A stretch of DNA of 64,000 bases from contig CP047917.1 of the NCBI GenBank assembly GCA_010202115.1, forward strand, positions 682,001 through 746,000, written 5' to 3'. How positions within the stretch are numbered: the stretch's first letter is position 1; every line of letters starts with the position of its first letter. Below the pieces are notes generated by a model, which saw nothing but the letters and a program-made list of their open reading frames with translations, was not told where the DNA came from and searched no databases. The stretch is from Candidatus Saccharibacteria bacterium oral taxon 488 (GTDB lineage: Bacteria; Patescibacteriota; Saccharimonadia; Saccharimonadales; Saccharimonadaceae). Of the stretch, positions 36,296 through 45,177 are shown one piece after another. The position numbers and the translations under genes were made by a program.

Positions 36296-38764
36296 CTACT
36301 GTCCGAGTGATATCGGCGGCACGCCCGGACCTGGGGGCACCATACTACTGCCGTCGGCCGCCTCGCCGACCACCGCTCGTATCTGCTCCGCCGTGATAAT
36401 CGTCGTTGAGCCCGGAGCGACAGAGCCAGCGAGCAGCTGCTTGGCGACGGTATTCTCGACAGCTCGCTGCACCACGCGGCGCATCGGACGAGCGCCAAGG
36501 CGCGGGTCATAGCCAGCGTCAACCAATATTTTTTTGCCCGCCTCTTCGACAGCGACTTGGATTTTTTGTGGCGCCAGCGTTCGATTGATACCAGCCAAAA
36601 TGAGATCAACGACCTGCAGCAGCTCTTCTTTGCCCAAGGGACGAAATAGCACAATCTCATCAAACCGGTTGAGAAACTCCGGACGAAACAGATTGGCATT
36701 AATCAGCTCGTTGATAAATGTTTGCTCAAACTGCTCCAGCTGGTAGCCACGCTCGATGTATTCGCGAATCCGCTCAGCGCCAGCATTCGACGTCGCAATG
36801 ACTAGGCAATCACGAAAACTAATGTCGCGGTTTTTCTCGTCGCGTAAAATTCCCTCGTCTAGTAGCTGCAAAAGCGTCGTGAGTACCTGCGGGTGGGCCT
36901 TTTCAATTTCATCGAGCAACACCACCGAGAATGGTCGCTTTTGCACCTGGGCAGTCAAGCTCATCGGATCATTCGCCCCATCAGCGATCAAGCGCGCCAC
37001 GTCCTCGGCCCGCACAAACTCGTTGAGATCCAGCCGGATTAGGTTGCCCTCGCCACCAAAGTAGATATCCGCCAGCGCTTTGGACAGCTCAGTTTTACCG
37101 ACACCAGTTGGGCCAAGGAACAGAAACGTACCAATCGGCCGATCAGGATTGCGCACGCCGGCACGCGCTCGCCGGATCGCATCAGAGATGACGCTGACGG
37201 CGCGCGTTTGGTTGATCATGCGCTGATGAATCAGGTCTTCGAGGTTCAAGAGTTTTTCCCGTTCGTCGTCAGTCGAGGCGATCGCAATCTTGATACCCAT
37301 GGTTTTTTCGACTGCATTATCAACCGACTGGGCCGTCACGAGACCGGACGACGCATAATGAGCTGCCGCCTCCAGCACCTTGAGCGCCCGACCCGGCATC
37401 GCCACGTCTTGGACGTACCGCTCGCCGACGCGGTAGGCTTCAGCGATGGCTTGATACATGTAGGTCACTTTGTGGCGATGTTCGAGGCTGATCAGCTGAT
37501 CACGCATAATTCGCACCGTCTCCTCGGGTGACGATGGCTCGATGACAATGGTATTGAGCGCCGTCGCCAGCTGGGCATTACGCTGAGAAATTTGCAAGTA
37601 GCGCTGGCTATCCATGGTGAGGATAATCCGCAGCCTACCCGCCTCCAAAATTGGCAGTAGCAAATTACTCAGATCAACCGAACCGACGCCTTCTTCAAAA
37701 AACAGCTGGGCATTATCGAGGCACAGAATCACATTCTTTGATAAAAATGCTTCGTTGAGAATCTGCGTCACCAGTCCTTCTAGCTCGCCCCGACCGGCTG
37801 CCGCCGAAATCAGCGATGAGGCGTCCAGTAGGAAAATCTGCCGATAGAGCAGCGACGACGGCACGGTTTTATGTCCATCAATGAGCATCTCGGCGAACGC
37901 CGCCACGACCGTACTTTTGCCAGCTCCATCAAGCCCGACCAGCGCTGCATTTTGCCGGCCGTTCGAGCCAAAAATTGTCATCAATTGATCCAGCGCCGCC
38001 TGATGAGCGTCCAGCTGCGAAATCATCGTCCCGCCCGATACCTGCAGGCTGAGGTTCTGGGCGAACCGGCTCAATAGCGGCGTATAACCAAACGACCAGT
38101 CGCGAGCGATACCACCGGTGTGAAGCGGCTTTTGCTTGAACTGCTCGATCAATGACTTGAGGCGCTCATACCACATAATACCACCCAATACATCACGAAA
38201 ATCAATTTTCAAATTCGCGAGCAAGGCATCATGGTTCGGAAATTGCTCAACAATCGCCGCCGCCAGCACCGCACCCGTTACCTTTGGGCTGTTGGTGTCA
38301 CGCCAAATCCGCAGCGCCGATTGCCACAGGGCCGGCGTATTATTGGGATCATCCGAGGCGATATTCGCTAAAAAGTTCGGTGTGAGGCCCAACCGCACCC
38401 CGAGGAATTGCCCGGCCCGCGACTGACCAACCGCCAGCGCGATCTCTTTTGGCGTCGGTCGCTGACTCAGGCGGCCCAGCACATCCGCTGCCATCACATC
38501 ATCAATCGTCTCCGCTCGCACACTCACCGCCATCGTCTTGAGATCGCCCTGCCACCACACACTGAGCATCACCAATGGCCCCACCAGACCAATCATCAAC
38601 CAGCCAATCGGCCCGTGCTTGATCAATAGCCAAACGCCGCCCAGACCCAATGCAACAGCAACGAGCACCACCAAGACATGCCAGACCGCACCAAACCGCG
38701 CCGTGAACCGCGCCTTTTGCGCCCGCAGGCTGTGATAGCGAAACTCCGGCCGCACCTCGTTCAT
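36296..38764 (-). CDS. Membrane-anchored tandem-AAA Clp-like ATPase
   Basis: 822 residues. Two membrane helices (about 25-70) precede a ClpN-like helical region and two AAA modules. D1 has Walker A GLDGAGKST but Walker B ILCLDN, with Asn for the catalytic Glu. D2 has Walker A GPTGVGKTE, Walker B VVLLDEIEKAH, sensor 1 ATSNAG and the C-terminal ClpB-type domain with GARPMRR. No IGF-type ClpP loop is visible, so a remodelling or disaggregase role at the membrane fits better than a protease partner. It overlaps the upstream membrane protein by 4 nt (ATGA). Confidence 0.85.
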   Translation of the reverse strand: MNEVRPEFRYHSLRAQKARFTARFGAVWHVLVVLVAVALGLGGVWLLIKHGPIGWLMIGLVGPLVMLSVWWQGDLKTMAVSVRAETIDDVMAADVLGRLSQRPTPKEIALAVGQSRAGQFLGVRLGLTPNFLANIASDDPNNTPALWQSALRIWRDTNSPKVTGAVLAAAIVEQFPNHDALLANLKIDFRDVLGGIMWYERLKSLIEQFKQKPLHTGGIARDWSFGYTPLLSRFAQNLSLQVSGGTMISQLDAHQAALDQLMTIFGSNGRQNAALVGLDGAGKSTVVAAFAEMLIDGHKTVPSSLLYRQIFLLDASSLISAAAGRGELEGLVTQILNEAFLSKNVILCLDNAQLFFEEGVGSVDLSNLLLPILEAGRLRIILTMDSQRYLQISQRNAQLATALNTIVIEPSSPEETVRIMRDQLISLEHRHKVTYMYQAIAEAYRVGERYVQDVAMPGRALKVLEAAAHYASSGLVTAQSVDNAVEKTMGIKIAIASTDDEREKLLNLEDLIHQRMINQTRAVSVISDAIRRARAGVRNPDRPIGTFLFLGPTGVGKTELSKALADIYFGGEGNLIRLDLNEFVRAEDVARLIADGANDPMSLTAQVQKRPFSVVLLDEIEKAHPQVLTTLLQLLDEGILRDEKNRDISFRDCLVIATSNAGAERIREYIERGYQLEQFEQTFINELINANLFRPEFLNRFDEIVLFRPLGKEELLQVVDLILAGINRTLAPQKIQVAVEEAGKKILVDAGYDPRLGARPMRRVVQRAVENTVAKQLLAGSVAPGSTTIITAEQIRAVVGEAADGSSMVPPGPGVPPISLGQ

Positions 38765-39141
38765 GCCAATACCCTCATCTGCCACAAGATAATTCCTATC
38801 ACCGGTGTTACGGGTAGCAGTGCCCACACCACGATGCTGCCGACCGCCCACACCGCCCGCAGGCTGATAACCACCAGCCCCGCAAACAGCACCAAAAGCC
38901 GCACCACCGCACCAACTGCCCGTGAGAACAGCCGGTCAAAAAAAGCCTGCATCTTGACCGCGAGCGGCGCCTGAGCACGAACTTGTCCTGCAGAAATTTG
39001 GCGAAATGGATCGAACAGCGTCCGCACCAACAAACCGATTGAGAAAAAATCAGCTGTCCGCAACACACCGAGACCAACGCGCTGCATATGCCGCCGCCAG
39101 CCTGCACCATACCACCACTGGAAAATACCCACCAAAAACAT
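38761..39141 (-). CDS. Small membrane protein in Clp operon
   Basis: 126 residues. An amphipathic start (MFLVGIFQWWYGAGWRR) is followed by a basic middle and two hydrophobic helices near the C-terminus (AVVRLLVLFAGLVVISL, SIVVWALLPVTPVIGII). No family was recognised. TACAAT (minus, 39148-39153) is 6 nt before the ATG at 39141. Translational coupling with the Clp-like ATPase suggests a membrane partner or adaptor. Divergent from murT. Confidence 0.7.
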   Translation of the reverse strand: MFLVGIFQWWYGAGWRRHMQRVGLGVLRTADFFSIGLLVRTLFDPFRQISAGQVRAQAPLAVKMQAFFDRLFSRAVGAVVRLLVLFAGLVVISLRAVWAVGSIVVWALLPVTPVIGIILWQMRVLA

Positions 39142-39185
39142 AGTTCTATTGTAGCACACTGCTTGGGCGCGGTATAATACGAAAT

Positions 39186-40451
39186 ATGTCACGACAGATT
39201 CTCAGCACACTCATCGGCAAAACCGTCAAACAAGCTGCTCGGCTGCGCGGTGGCGGCTCGGCGCTCCCGGGGCTGGTCATCGAAAAGATCGACCCGAGCT
39301 TTATCGCTCGTACCCTGGCGCAAATACCGCACGGCGTGGTAGTTATCAGCGGCACCAACGGCAAAACCACCACTACTAAGATTGTCGTTGAACTACTCGA
39401 GGCGGCCGGCCTCAAGGTTTTCACCAATCGCACAGGCAGTAATTTCTCGCGCGGCGTGGCGGCAGCACTGCTCGGCGAGGTGGACATGCGCGGGCGGCTG
39501 GATGCCGACATCGCGGTGCTGGAGCTTGACGAGGCCTGGGCAGTCAAGTTTGTTCAATTAGTGCCGCCGCGCTACAGCCTGCTACTCAACGTCATGCGCG
39601 ATCAGCTGGATCGGTTTGGCGAGATCGACACGGCAGCTGGTTTCTTGGCAAAAATCGCGCAGGCAACCACCGATACCGTGGTGCTCAACCGCGACGACCC
39701 ACGCATCTACCGCCTGCACCAAAATACGGCGGCAAACGTAGCGTTTTTTGGCACGACCGACCAGCTGTTGAAGCTGATGCCGACTGACGATGCGCTCAAG
39801 ACCGGCCAGGCTCAGGCCAACCAGACAGCCCCGGCTGACGTGCTACTCACGGACATTGATAAGCAACTGGCAACCTTTCACATTGACAATGCCAAGCACG
39901 CGGTGCGAATGCGGCTGAATGGCGTGTATAATCTGTTGAACGCGGCGGCGGCGCTGAGTTTGGTACGACAAATTATGGGAGAGAAAGCCGAGTTAACGAC
40001 ACTACTAGGCGCCCTGTCAGACGTAGCGCCAGCATTTGGCCGAGGCGAGACCATCGTGATTGACGGCACGCCGATTGAACTGATTCTCGTGAAAAATCCG
40101 AGCGGCTTTCGGCTCAGCCTGCTGTCATTTGCCGACGGGACAGCCGATACGATGATTGCTATCAACGACAACTATGCCGACGGGCGCGACGTTAGTTGGC
40201 TGTGGGACGTGAACGTTTCGCGCCTCGAGCAGGTGGCGGTGGTCAGTGGTGTGCGCGCTCATGATATGGCACTGCGGCTGGAGTACGACGATATTACGCC
40301 AGAAATAATTGAGCCAGATTTGGCGGCGGCGCTGGAAAAATTACTGGCCCATCATCCACGCAGACCAAAACACATTTACTGCACCTACACGGCGATGCTG
40401 CGACTGCGCAAATTATTAGCAATCAAAACCGATGTGGAGGCCATCCGATGA
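39186..40451 (+). CDS. murT: Lipid II isoglutaminyl synthase, MurT subunit
   Basis: 421 residues. MurT is the Mur-ligase-like ATP-using half that, with GatD, amidates D-Glu of lipid II to D-isoGln. Seen: P-loop SGTNGKTTTTK, the central ELDEA, NRDDPR and the C-terminal DUF1727 part (INDNYADGRDVSWLWD). The four-Cys zinc ribbon usual in MurT (around residues 190-230) is absent; this stretch has no Cys. TATAAT is 7 nt before the ATG. Confidence 0.93.
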   Translation: MSRQILSTLIGKTVKQAARLRGGGSALPGLVIEKIDPSFIARTLAQIPHGVVVISGTNGKTTTTKIVVELLEAAGLKVFTNRTGSNFSRGVAAALLGEVDMRGRLDADIAVLELDEAWAVKFVQLVPPRYSLLLNVMRDQLDRFGEIDTAAGFLAKIAQATTDTVVLNRDDPRIYRLHQNTAANVAFFGTTDQLLKLMPTDDALKTGQAQANQTAPADVLLTDIDKQLATFHIDNAKHAVRMRLNGVYNLLNAAAALSLVRQIMGEKAELTTLLGALSDVAPAFGRGETIVIDGTPIELILVKNPSGFRLSLLSFADGTADTMIAINDNYADGRDVSWLWDVNVSRLEQVAVVSGVRAHDMALRLEYDDITPEIIEPDLAAALEKLLAHHPRRPKHIYCTYTAMLRLRKLLAIKTDVEAIR

Positions 40452-41167
40452 CGATCACGATTATTCAATTGTATCCGCGCGATATGAATCTCTATGGCGA
40501 CTGGGGCAATACGCTGGCGCTGAAAAAGCGGCTGGAGTGGCGCGGTTTTACGGTCCGTATTATTGATCATAATCCGGGCGATACGACTGATTTTATGGCG
40601 GGAGATATATTTATCGGCGGTGGTGGCCAGGATGCCGGGCAAGAAATTATCCAGGACGATTTGCTGGCGCGAGCGGATGAGCTACGGCGCTTAGCGGAGA
40701 GCGGCGTGCCGATGTTGATGATCTGTGGTATGTATCAATTATTTGGCCGGGCGTTCACCACACATGATGGGCACGTGATTCGTGGTGCGGGGATTTTACC
40801 GCTAGAGACATACGCCAAGACAGAGCGACTGATCGGCAACATCACGCTCGAGAGCGAGGAATTCGGACAGATTGTCGGTTATGAAAATCATAGCGGCCAG
40901 ACACTGCTCGACGACGAAGTGTTGCCGCTCGGGCGCGTGGTGCGGGGCGCTGGTAATGACGAGACTGGCCAAATCGAGGGCGCGAGGCTGCACAATATCG
41001 TGGCGACGTACCTGCACGGGCCGATCTTGCCAAAGAATCCACGACTTGCTGATTTTTTGATCACCGCGGCACTCACGCGAAAAGGCTATACCGATAAGCT
41101 CAGCACACTGCCCATCGACCGCACCGCAGAGCATGCGCAGCGGGTGGCGATGGAGCGAGGGCGGTAA
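40448..41167 (+). CDS. gatD: Lipid II isoglutaminyl synthase, GatD glutaminase subunit
   Basis: 239 residues. Class I glutamine amidotransferase fold with nucleophile Cys in MLMICGMYQLFG (about 94) and catalytic His in YLHGPILPKNP. It frees ammonia from Gln for MurT. The ATGA overlap with murT couples the two subunits. Confidence 0.94.
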   Translation: MTITIIQLYPRDMNLYGDWGNTLALKKRLEWRGFTVRIIDHNPGDTTDFMAGDIFIGGGGQDAGQEIIQDDLLARADELRRLAESGVPMLMICGMYQLFGRAFTTHDGHVIRGAGILPLETYAKTERLIGNITLESEEFGQIVGYENHSGQTLLDDEVLPLGRVVRGAGNDETGQIEGARLHNIVATYLHGPILPKNPRLADFLITAALTRKGYTDKLSTLPIDRTAEHAQRVAMERGR

Positions 41168-41179
41168 GCTCAGTGCGGC

Positions 41180-41557
41180 CTAGCGGTCGCTAGTGGAGAC
41201 GATGAGGTTAAAATGATCAACCTCAAAACCTTTAGAACTATCGATGAGCGCCATAATAGCTTCTCCTTCAAAAAAGCTGTAGGGAGGCTCAGTCATTACG
41301 CCTATAAGATCTGACCAATACATGCTTCCACCGTTAGCCTGTAATATTTCTCGAACAGTCGCTTGGCGCTCTCTATGCTCACATACAGTTATTTTCTGAT
41401 CCCCAACTGCAACCTTGCCTAAAGCTTTCTCTGCCGCCTCACGGCTCAGCCGCTGACCTTGCTCTTCTTCAGAAATGTCCAACTCAATGAGTTTGGCGCG
41501 TGATTCGCCTGTCGGGACATTGAGGTTTCCAAAAATTTGCTCATGACCTCCGTTCAT
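41180..41557 (-). CDS. Small soluble protein of unknown function
   Basis: 125 residues, rich in Glu and Gln, without membrane segments. The N-terminal half is helical (EEEQGQRLSREAAEKALGKV). The C-terminal half looks like a small alpha/beta domain (VREILQANGGSMYWSDLIGVM, ending FNLIVSTSDR). An AAAGGAG site and a TATAAT precede the ATG. No family was recognised. Confidence 0.55.
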   Translation of the reverse strand: MNGGHEQIFGNLNVPTGESRAKLIELDISEEEQGQRLSREAAEKALGKVAVGDQKITVCEHRERQATVREILQANGGSMYWSDLIGVMTEPPYSFFEGEAIMALIDSSKGFEVDHFNLIVSTSDR

Positions 41558-41656
41558 CCTTACGCTCCTTTCATTATAGTCACTATTTGATTATATCAGA
41601 GGCTGATTAATAGCGTAAGATTACAGGAACGCGTGTATCATAGCCACGACAGACTG

Positions 41657-41687
41657 AAAACGCCCCCGGAGCGGAACTCCGAGGGCG
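41657..41687 (-). terminator. Intrinsic terminator after tRNA-Pro
   Basis: Minus strand: an imperfect stem CGCCC(T)CGGAG/CTCCG(G)GGGCG, followed by TTTT, 22 bp after the tRNA end. Confidence 0.8.
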
Positions 41688-41708
41688 CGTGTTCGAACAA
41701 GATGAGTG

Positions 41709-41785
41709 TGGTCGGGGTGAAAGGACTCGAACCTTCGACCTCACGGTCCCAAACCGCGCGCGCTAGCCAACTGCGCCACACCCCG
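41709..41785 (-). tRNA. tRNA-Pro (UGG)
   Basis: Acceptor CGGGGTG/CACCCCG, discriminator A, encoded CCA. Loop TTTGGGA gives UGG in stem CGCGG/CCGTG. Confidence 0.95.
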
Positions 41786-41902
41786 AGAAGCTAATCTCGA
41801 TACTCACTCCGCTCCATTCTATCACATATTACGCGGTAAGTATAGGGCAATAAATCAGGCAACATTTTAATGTCACCTCGCTGCTCATGCTATAATATAC
41901 AT

Positions 41903-42193
41903 ATGACAAAAGCTCCAACCTCACCCTCACATAAACCTCGCACGAAACACTGTTTCGTCATCACACTCAGCGTCATTGGCGTCCTCGCACTTGGCTTTAT
42001 CACCGTGTTTGAAATAATTCCCCGTATACCAATGGGCGACTATATTACCGTTGGCCGCTTTAGCAATCCACAAGACAACGCCGAGAGCCTGCGGAAATGT
42101 TTTGACAGAACACACATAGCCTACGAGATCAATGGCGACGAAATTCGTATCCGCAAATCACTAGAGCGGTTGTTCGTGGAACGGTGTACATGA
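41903..42193 (+). CDS. Small single-span membrane protein
   Basis: 96 residues. A basic head, one membrane helix (about 17-38, CFVITLSVIGVLALGFITVF) and an external domain with two Cys (RKCFDRTHIAY... VERCT). No family was recognised. TATAAT at 41891-41896 is 6 nt before the ATG, which fixes the start and makes the transcript leaderless. Confidence 0.65.
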   Translation: MTKAPTSPSHKPRTKHCFVITLSVIGVLALGFITVFEIIPRIPMGDYITVGRFSNPQDNAESLRKCFDRTHIAYEINGDEIRIRKSLERLFVERCT

Positions 42194-42244
42194 GATCCAA
42201 CCACGGTTAAAGTCTCGGTAATAAAGTGTATTTTCTGAATAATT

Positions 42245-42871
42245 ATGCCCCGCATTAAGCACACTGCCCTCACAGCTCACCGCCGACAAATGATATATCT
42301 CTGTGCCATTGTCTGTGTGTGTCTCATGTTGCCCATTCTCATTTGCATCGGCATTATTCCTTGGAATATGAAGTTCACGGTACTCGTCGTCGGCGTAGTA
42401 GCGATGTACATAGTGATGCGAATACTCGGCAATACGCATAGTGACATCGGTATTACGCGGCAACGCACCATCTATTCACTCAAAACCGTGCTACCGATAA
42501 CTATAGCTCTCATTGTCGCGGCCGGGTTGTTTCTACTCCTCGAAAAACCTCGATTCTCACCAACTGAAGGAATAGAATTTTATGTATGTTATATTCTCAT
42601 CTCGTGCCCGGCGCAAGAACTGTTATTTCGCGGTATCCTCAGCCGTATGCTGCAAGAACTACGGCTACACCGGGTACTGGAGCTTGGCGTAGCAGCCACC
42701 CTTTTCGGTTATGTACATATCATCTACGGCGATATGCTCACCGTTGTTATCATGAGCGTCGTCGGCCTTTTCTGGTATCGGGCGTATCAGCGGTCATCGA
42801 ATATCATCGGCGTAACGATAAGTCATGTGGTACTCGGGGTGATGACGATTGCTCTGGGGATTATCGATTAA
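42245..42871 (+). CDS. CPBP (CAAX/Abi-type) intramembrane metalloprotease family protein
   Basis: 208 residues with about six hydrophobic segments. Family motifs: PAQELLFRG, where the first Glu of EExxxR is Gln; FGYVHIIYG with metal-ligand His; and a last His in TISHVVLG. The Gln variant occurs in the family. Members process peptides or prenylated proteins, and several confer bacteriocin self-immunity. No peptide gene was seen nearby. Confidence 0.75.
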   Translation: MPRIKHTALTAHRRQMIYLCAIVCVCLMLPILICIGIIPWNMKFTVLVVGVVAMYIVMRILGNTHSDIGITRQRTIYSLKTVLPITIALIVAAGLFLLLEKPRFSPTEGIEFYVCYILISCPAQELLFRGILSRMLQELRLHRVLELGVAATLFGYVHIIYGDMLTVVIMSVVGLFWYRAYQRSSNIIGVTISHVVLGVMTIALGIID

Positions 42872-42900
42872 CATTGACAACCCTCATCCCATTTTGTTGA

Positions 42901-43536
42901 ATGGTAAACAAGATGAGAGGGATGGAACAAGGATCAAAACCAGAAACAAAAGAACCACAGCCAGATTGCGAAGCGCAGCAAGATCAAGCACCGGGACTAG
43001 CACGATGGGCGGCACGAGCAATGGGTAGCCTGCTTGGGTGCAGGAGGGAAAAGCGCAGGCAGATATCCGAGTTTTCCCCCGAAGCGGTGAAGTGTGCCCT
43101 ACTCGGGAGGGTCAAAAATCCAGCTGATAATGCGGTTGGGCAAGATTCAAATTCGCCAGAAGAGGATATTCAATACCCGTATATCAATCTCGATGACTCG
43201 CTCTATCGGTACCCTTTCCCGGCGGAATTGCTTCCAGGGCTAAAGCAATCGGAAACAACTCGCAAAGAGATGGAAGAACGGAGAGATGCTTGGAATGATT
43301 TGTATTTTCATTTAATCGAGCAGCTTGGAACCATCAAAGCGATGACTTTGGCATACGAGGAGCGCACTACCAAGAGAATGTCAAAAAGCGAGTATGATCT
43401 ACTAGAAGAAAAGTATCAAGATTTGCTAAAAGTCTGCACCTTCGTCCTCGAAGAGCGAGATCGCGTCGACGAACTCATCCACACAGACCGATACGTCCCT
43501 CATGCACGTTGGAGCGCAGACACTATTTTTGCTTGA
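42901..43536 (+). CDS. Hydrophilic coiled-coil-prone protein, unknown function
   Basis: 211 residues (an ATG seven codons later is an alternative start). Acidic and polar overall, without a signal peptide. The C-terminal half is helical (LYFHLIEQLGTIKAMTLAYEER, DLLEEKYQDLLKVCTFVLEERDRVDEL). No family was recognised. The end overlaps the Nudix pseudogene on the other strand by 14 nt. Confidence 0.5.
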   Translation: MVNKMRGMEQGSKPETKEPQPDCEAQQDQAPGLARWAARAMGSLLGCRREKRRQISEFSPEAVKCALLGRVKNPADNAVGQDSNSPEEDIQYPYINLDDSLYRYPFPAELLPGLKQSETTRKEMEERRDAWNDLYFHLIEQLGTIKAMTLAYEERTTKRMSKSEYDLLEEKYQDLLKVCTFVLEERDRVDELIHTDRYVPHARWSADTIFA

Positions 43537-43988
43537 ACAAACCAAGCTCCAAAGCCCGACCAATGGCAACCTTATATCCCTCGGGCATGTTGAGGCCATT
43601 GACCCTATCCGGAGAAACAAGCGCCAACTCTTTATGTTCATGACTAAAGTGCGGCGTTGCGCTCTCGACCGCTTTCGCAAAATATGTGACCACAAAAACG
43701 TGATGATACGGAAAATTGTGTACACCCAATTGTGAACATTCATCCCAACTGATATATCAATGTTCAGTTCTTCATGAACTTCACGTTGTACGCACACTGT
43801 TGGACTTTCCCCGAGATCTAATTTTCCTCCCGGCAGCTCCCATTCGTTACGCTCATTTCGCAAGAGCGGAATCTGACCGTTAAGGGAGATGACAGCCTTA
43901 ACAGAAACTGGCAAACGCCCCGCTTAACCAAATAAGGCCGGGCGAGTGACTTAACTTCAATCGTTTCCTTTTGCCAAGCCTTAAACAT
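43523..43988 (-). pseudogene. Nudix hydrolase split by two frameshifts
   Basis: Three consecutive frames rebuild one protein of about 155 residues. The first (from ATG 43988) begins MFKAWQKETIEVKSLARPY and ends at KRGV. The second has the Nudix box starting GGKLDLGESP and ending REVHEELNI. The third begins near FPYHHVFVVTYFAK and ends NMPEGYKVAIGRALELG. Junctions are at GTTTG (about 43915) and ATTTTCC (about 43715). One extra T in each run would restore the frame. This is either genuine decay or two sequencing deletions. Confidence 0.8.
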
Positions 43989-43991
43989 AAA

Positions 43992-44627
43992 TTACGCGTT
44001 CACCGCCTCAATCTCCACCGACAATACGTCTTTATTCGTCGGTAGATCAGACGTCGGCTCAAAGGTGTAAACCAGTAACTGGCCAAACGGCATTTCCACA
44101 TGCGCCATGTCCGCTTCTGGCACGTGGTCGAGGTATTTCATTAGTGCGCGGATAGAATTACCGTGCGCCACCAATAGAATGTTCTCACCTGCCTGTAGTT
44201 TCGGTAGAATCTCTCGTTCAAAATACGGTACAACCCGTGCATGAACATCCTTGAGCGTTTCACCGCCTGGCACCGGATAGTCCCAGCCGCGTCGGATACC
44301 ATTGAACGCTTCCTCGCCGATATCAGCCTTGACTTCCCACTTATTTTTACCGGTCAGATCACCATAGTCACGCTCGTTCAGCTCGGCCGCTTGTGTTGTC
44401 GGTAAGCTACCCCTACCACGCCCTTCAAGCAGTGCGTCCAGCGTTTGGTGCGTCCGCTGTAGTGCCGACGTATACGCCTCATCAAACCTGATGTCTTTGA
44501 GTAGCGCACCCAGTCGCACCGTGTCAGCTCGCCCCTTTTCCGTAAGACCCACGTCAGTCCAGCCCGTCCACTTGCCGAGCAGATTCCATTCACTTTCACC
44601 GTGTCGACTGATAACTAATGTTCCCAT
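43992..44627 (-). CDS. gpmA: 2,3-bisphosphoglycerate-dependent phosphoglycerate mutase
   Basis: 211 residues. It interconverts 3- and 2-phosphoglycerate. The phosphohistidine motif VISRHGESEWN starts the protein. The substrate loop ELNERDYGDLTG and the second His in LLVAHGNSIRALMKYLD are present. An AGGAGG site fixes ATG 44627; the longer frame is spurious. Third gene of the rny-Nudix-gpmA unit. Confidence 0.95.
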   Translation of the reverse strand: MGTLVISRHGESEWNLLGKWTGWTDVGLTEKGRADTVRLGALLKDIRFDEAYTSALQRTHQTLDALLEGRGRGSLPTTQAAELNERDYGDLTGKNKWEVKADIGEEAFNGIRRGWDYPVPGGETLKDVHARVVPYFEREILPKLQAGENILLVAHGNSIRALMKYLDHVPEADMAHVEMPFGQLLVYTFEPTSDLPTNKDVLSVEIEAVNA

Positions 44628-44649
44628 ATTCCTCCTTCGTTTGTTTTTC

Positions 44650-45177
44650 CTACGAACCAAATCCCACGAATTGCGTAACCGCCTCTTGACGTTCGTCATT
44701 GCTGTCAACGATTCGCGTCTCGACATAGCCGCCTGGCCGACGATGAGCCCAATGCGGTATTGACCACGCAAATCCTTCATCGCTTGCCAGCACTGCGTCG
44801 CGGCCCAGGAACTGATAGGCGTCAATTTCTGACTGTTGCAAGACGATCTGCCCAAGTCGCTCATCATCCAGCACGGCCCGAAAGATATATTGATGTGCCA
44901 ATCCTTTGTCGCTCGAGCGTGAGGCTACCGCAAAAAATGAGACTTCATCATCGGTGACGACCAACCCGACCTCTTCTTGAGTTTCGCGAAGCGCTGCCTG
45001 TAGCGGCGTTTCGTCAGCATCAACCATACCACCAGGCAGACTCCAGTGTGTCTTGTAGTACGCCTTGACCACGAGCAGCTCACCCGCGGGATTTTCGATC
45101 AGCAGTGCAGCACTGGCGATCCGAGTGTCCTGCGTCTTTAGCCACTCCTCATGCGGCAACCAACCACTTTTTATCAT
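44650..45177 (-). CDS. Nudix hydrolase
   Basis: 175 residues. The Nudix box runs from GGMVDADETPLQAALRE to TQEEVGL and is complete. The N-terminal HEEWLKTQDTRIASAALLIE resembles ADP-ribose or nucleotide-sugar types. The C-terminal tail (about 130-175) is unusual. The start overlaps the rny stop by 4 nt (ATGA), so it is cotranslated with RNase Y. Substrate unknown; an RNA cap or nucleotide role beside rny is only a guess. Confidence 0.85.
   Translation of the reverse strand: MIKSGWLPHEEWLKTQDTRIASAALLIENPAGELLVVKAYYKTHWSLPGGMVDADETPLQAALRETQEEVGLVVTDDEVSFFAVASRSSDKGLAHQYIFRAVLDDERLGQIVLQQSEIDAYQFLGRDAVLASDEGFAWSIPHWAHRRPGGYVETRIVDSNDERQEAVTQFVGFGS

Noticed and set aside
36259-36699. N-terminal extension of the 463-residue unknown protein
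   Set aside because: The extension is antiparallel-frame shadow of the Clp-like gene and lies upstream of the TATAAT at 36265-36270.
43523-43729. Separate 68-residue gene
   Set aside because: The sequence is the C-terminal half of the Nudix fold and continues the frameshifted gene upstream.
43715-43730. Programmed frameshift in the Nudix gene
   Set aside because: The junction ATTTTCC is not a slippery heptamer in the right phase, and a second frameshift is present upstream.
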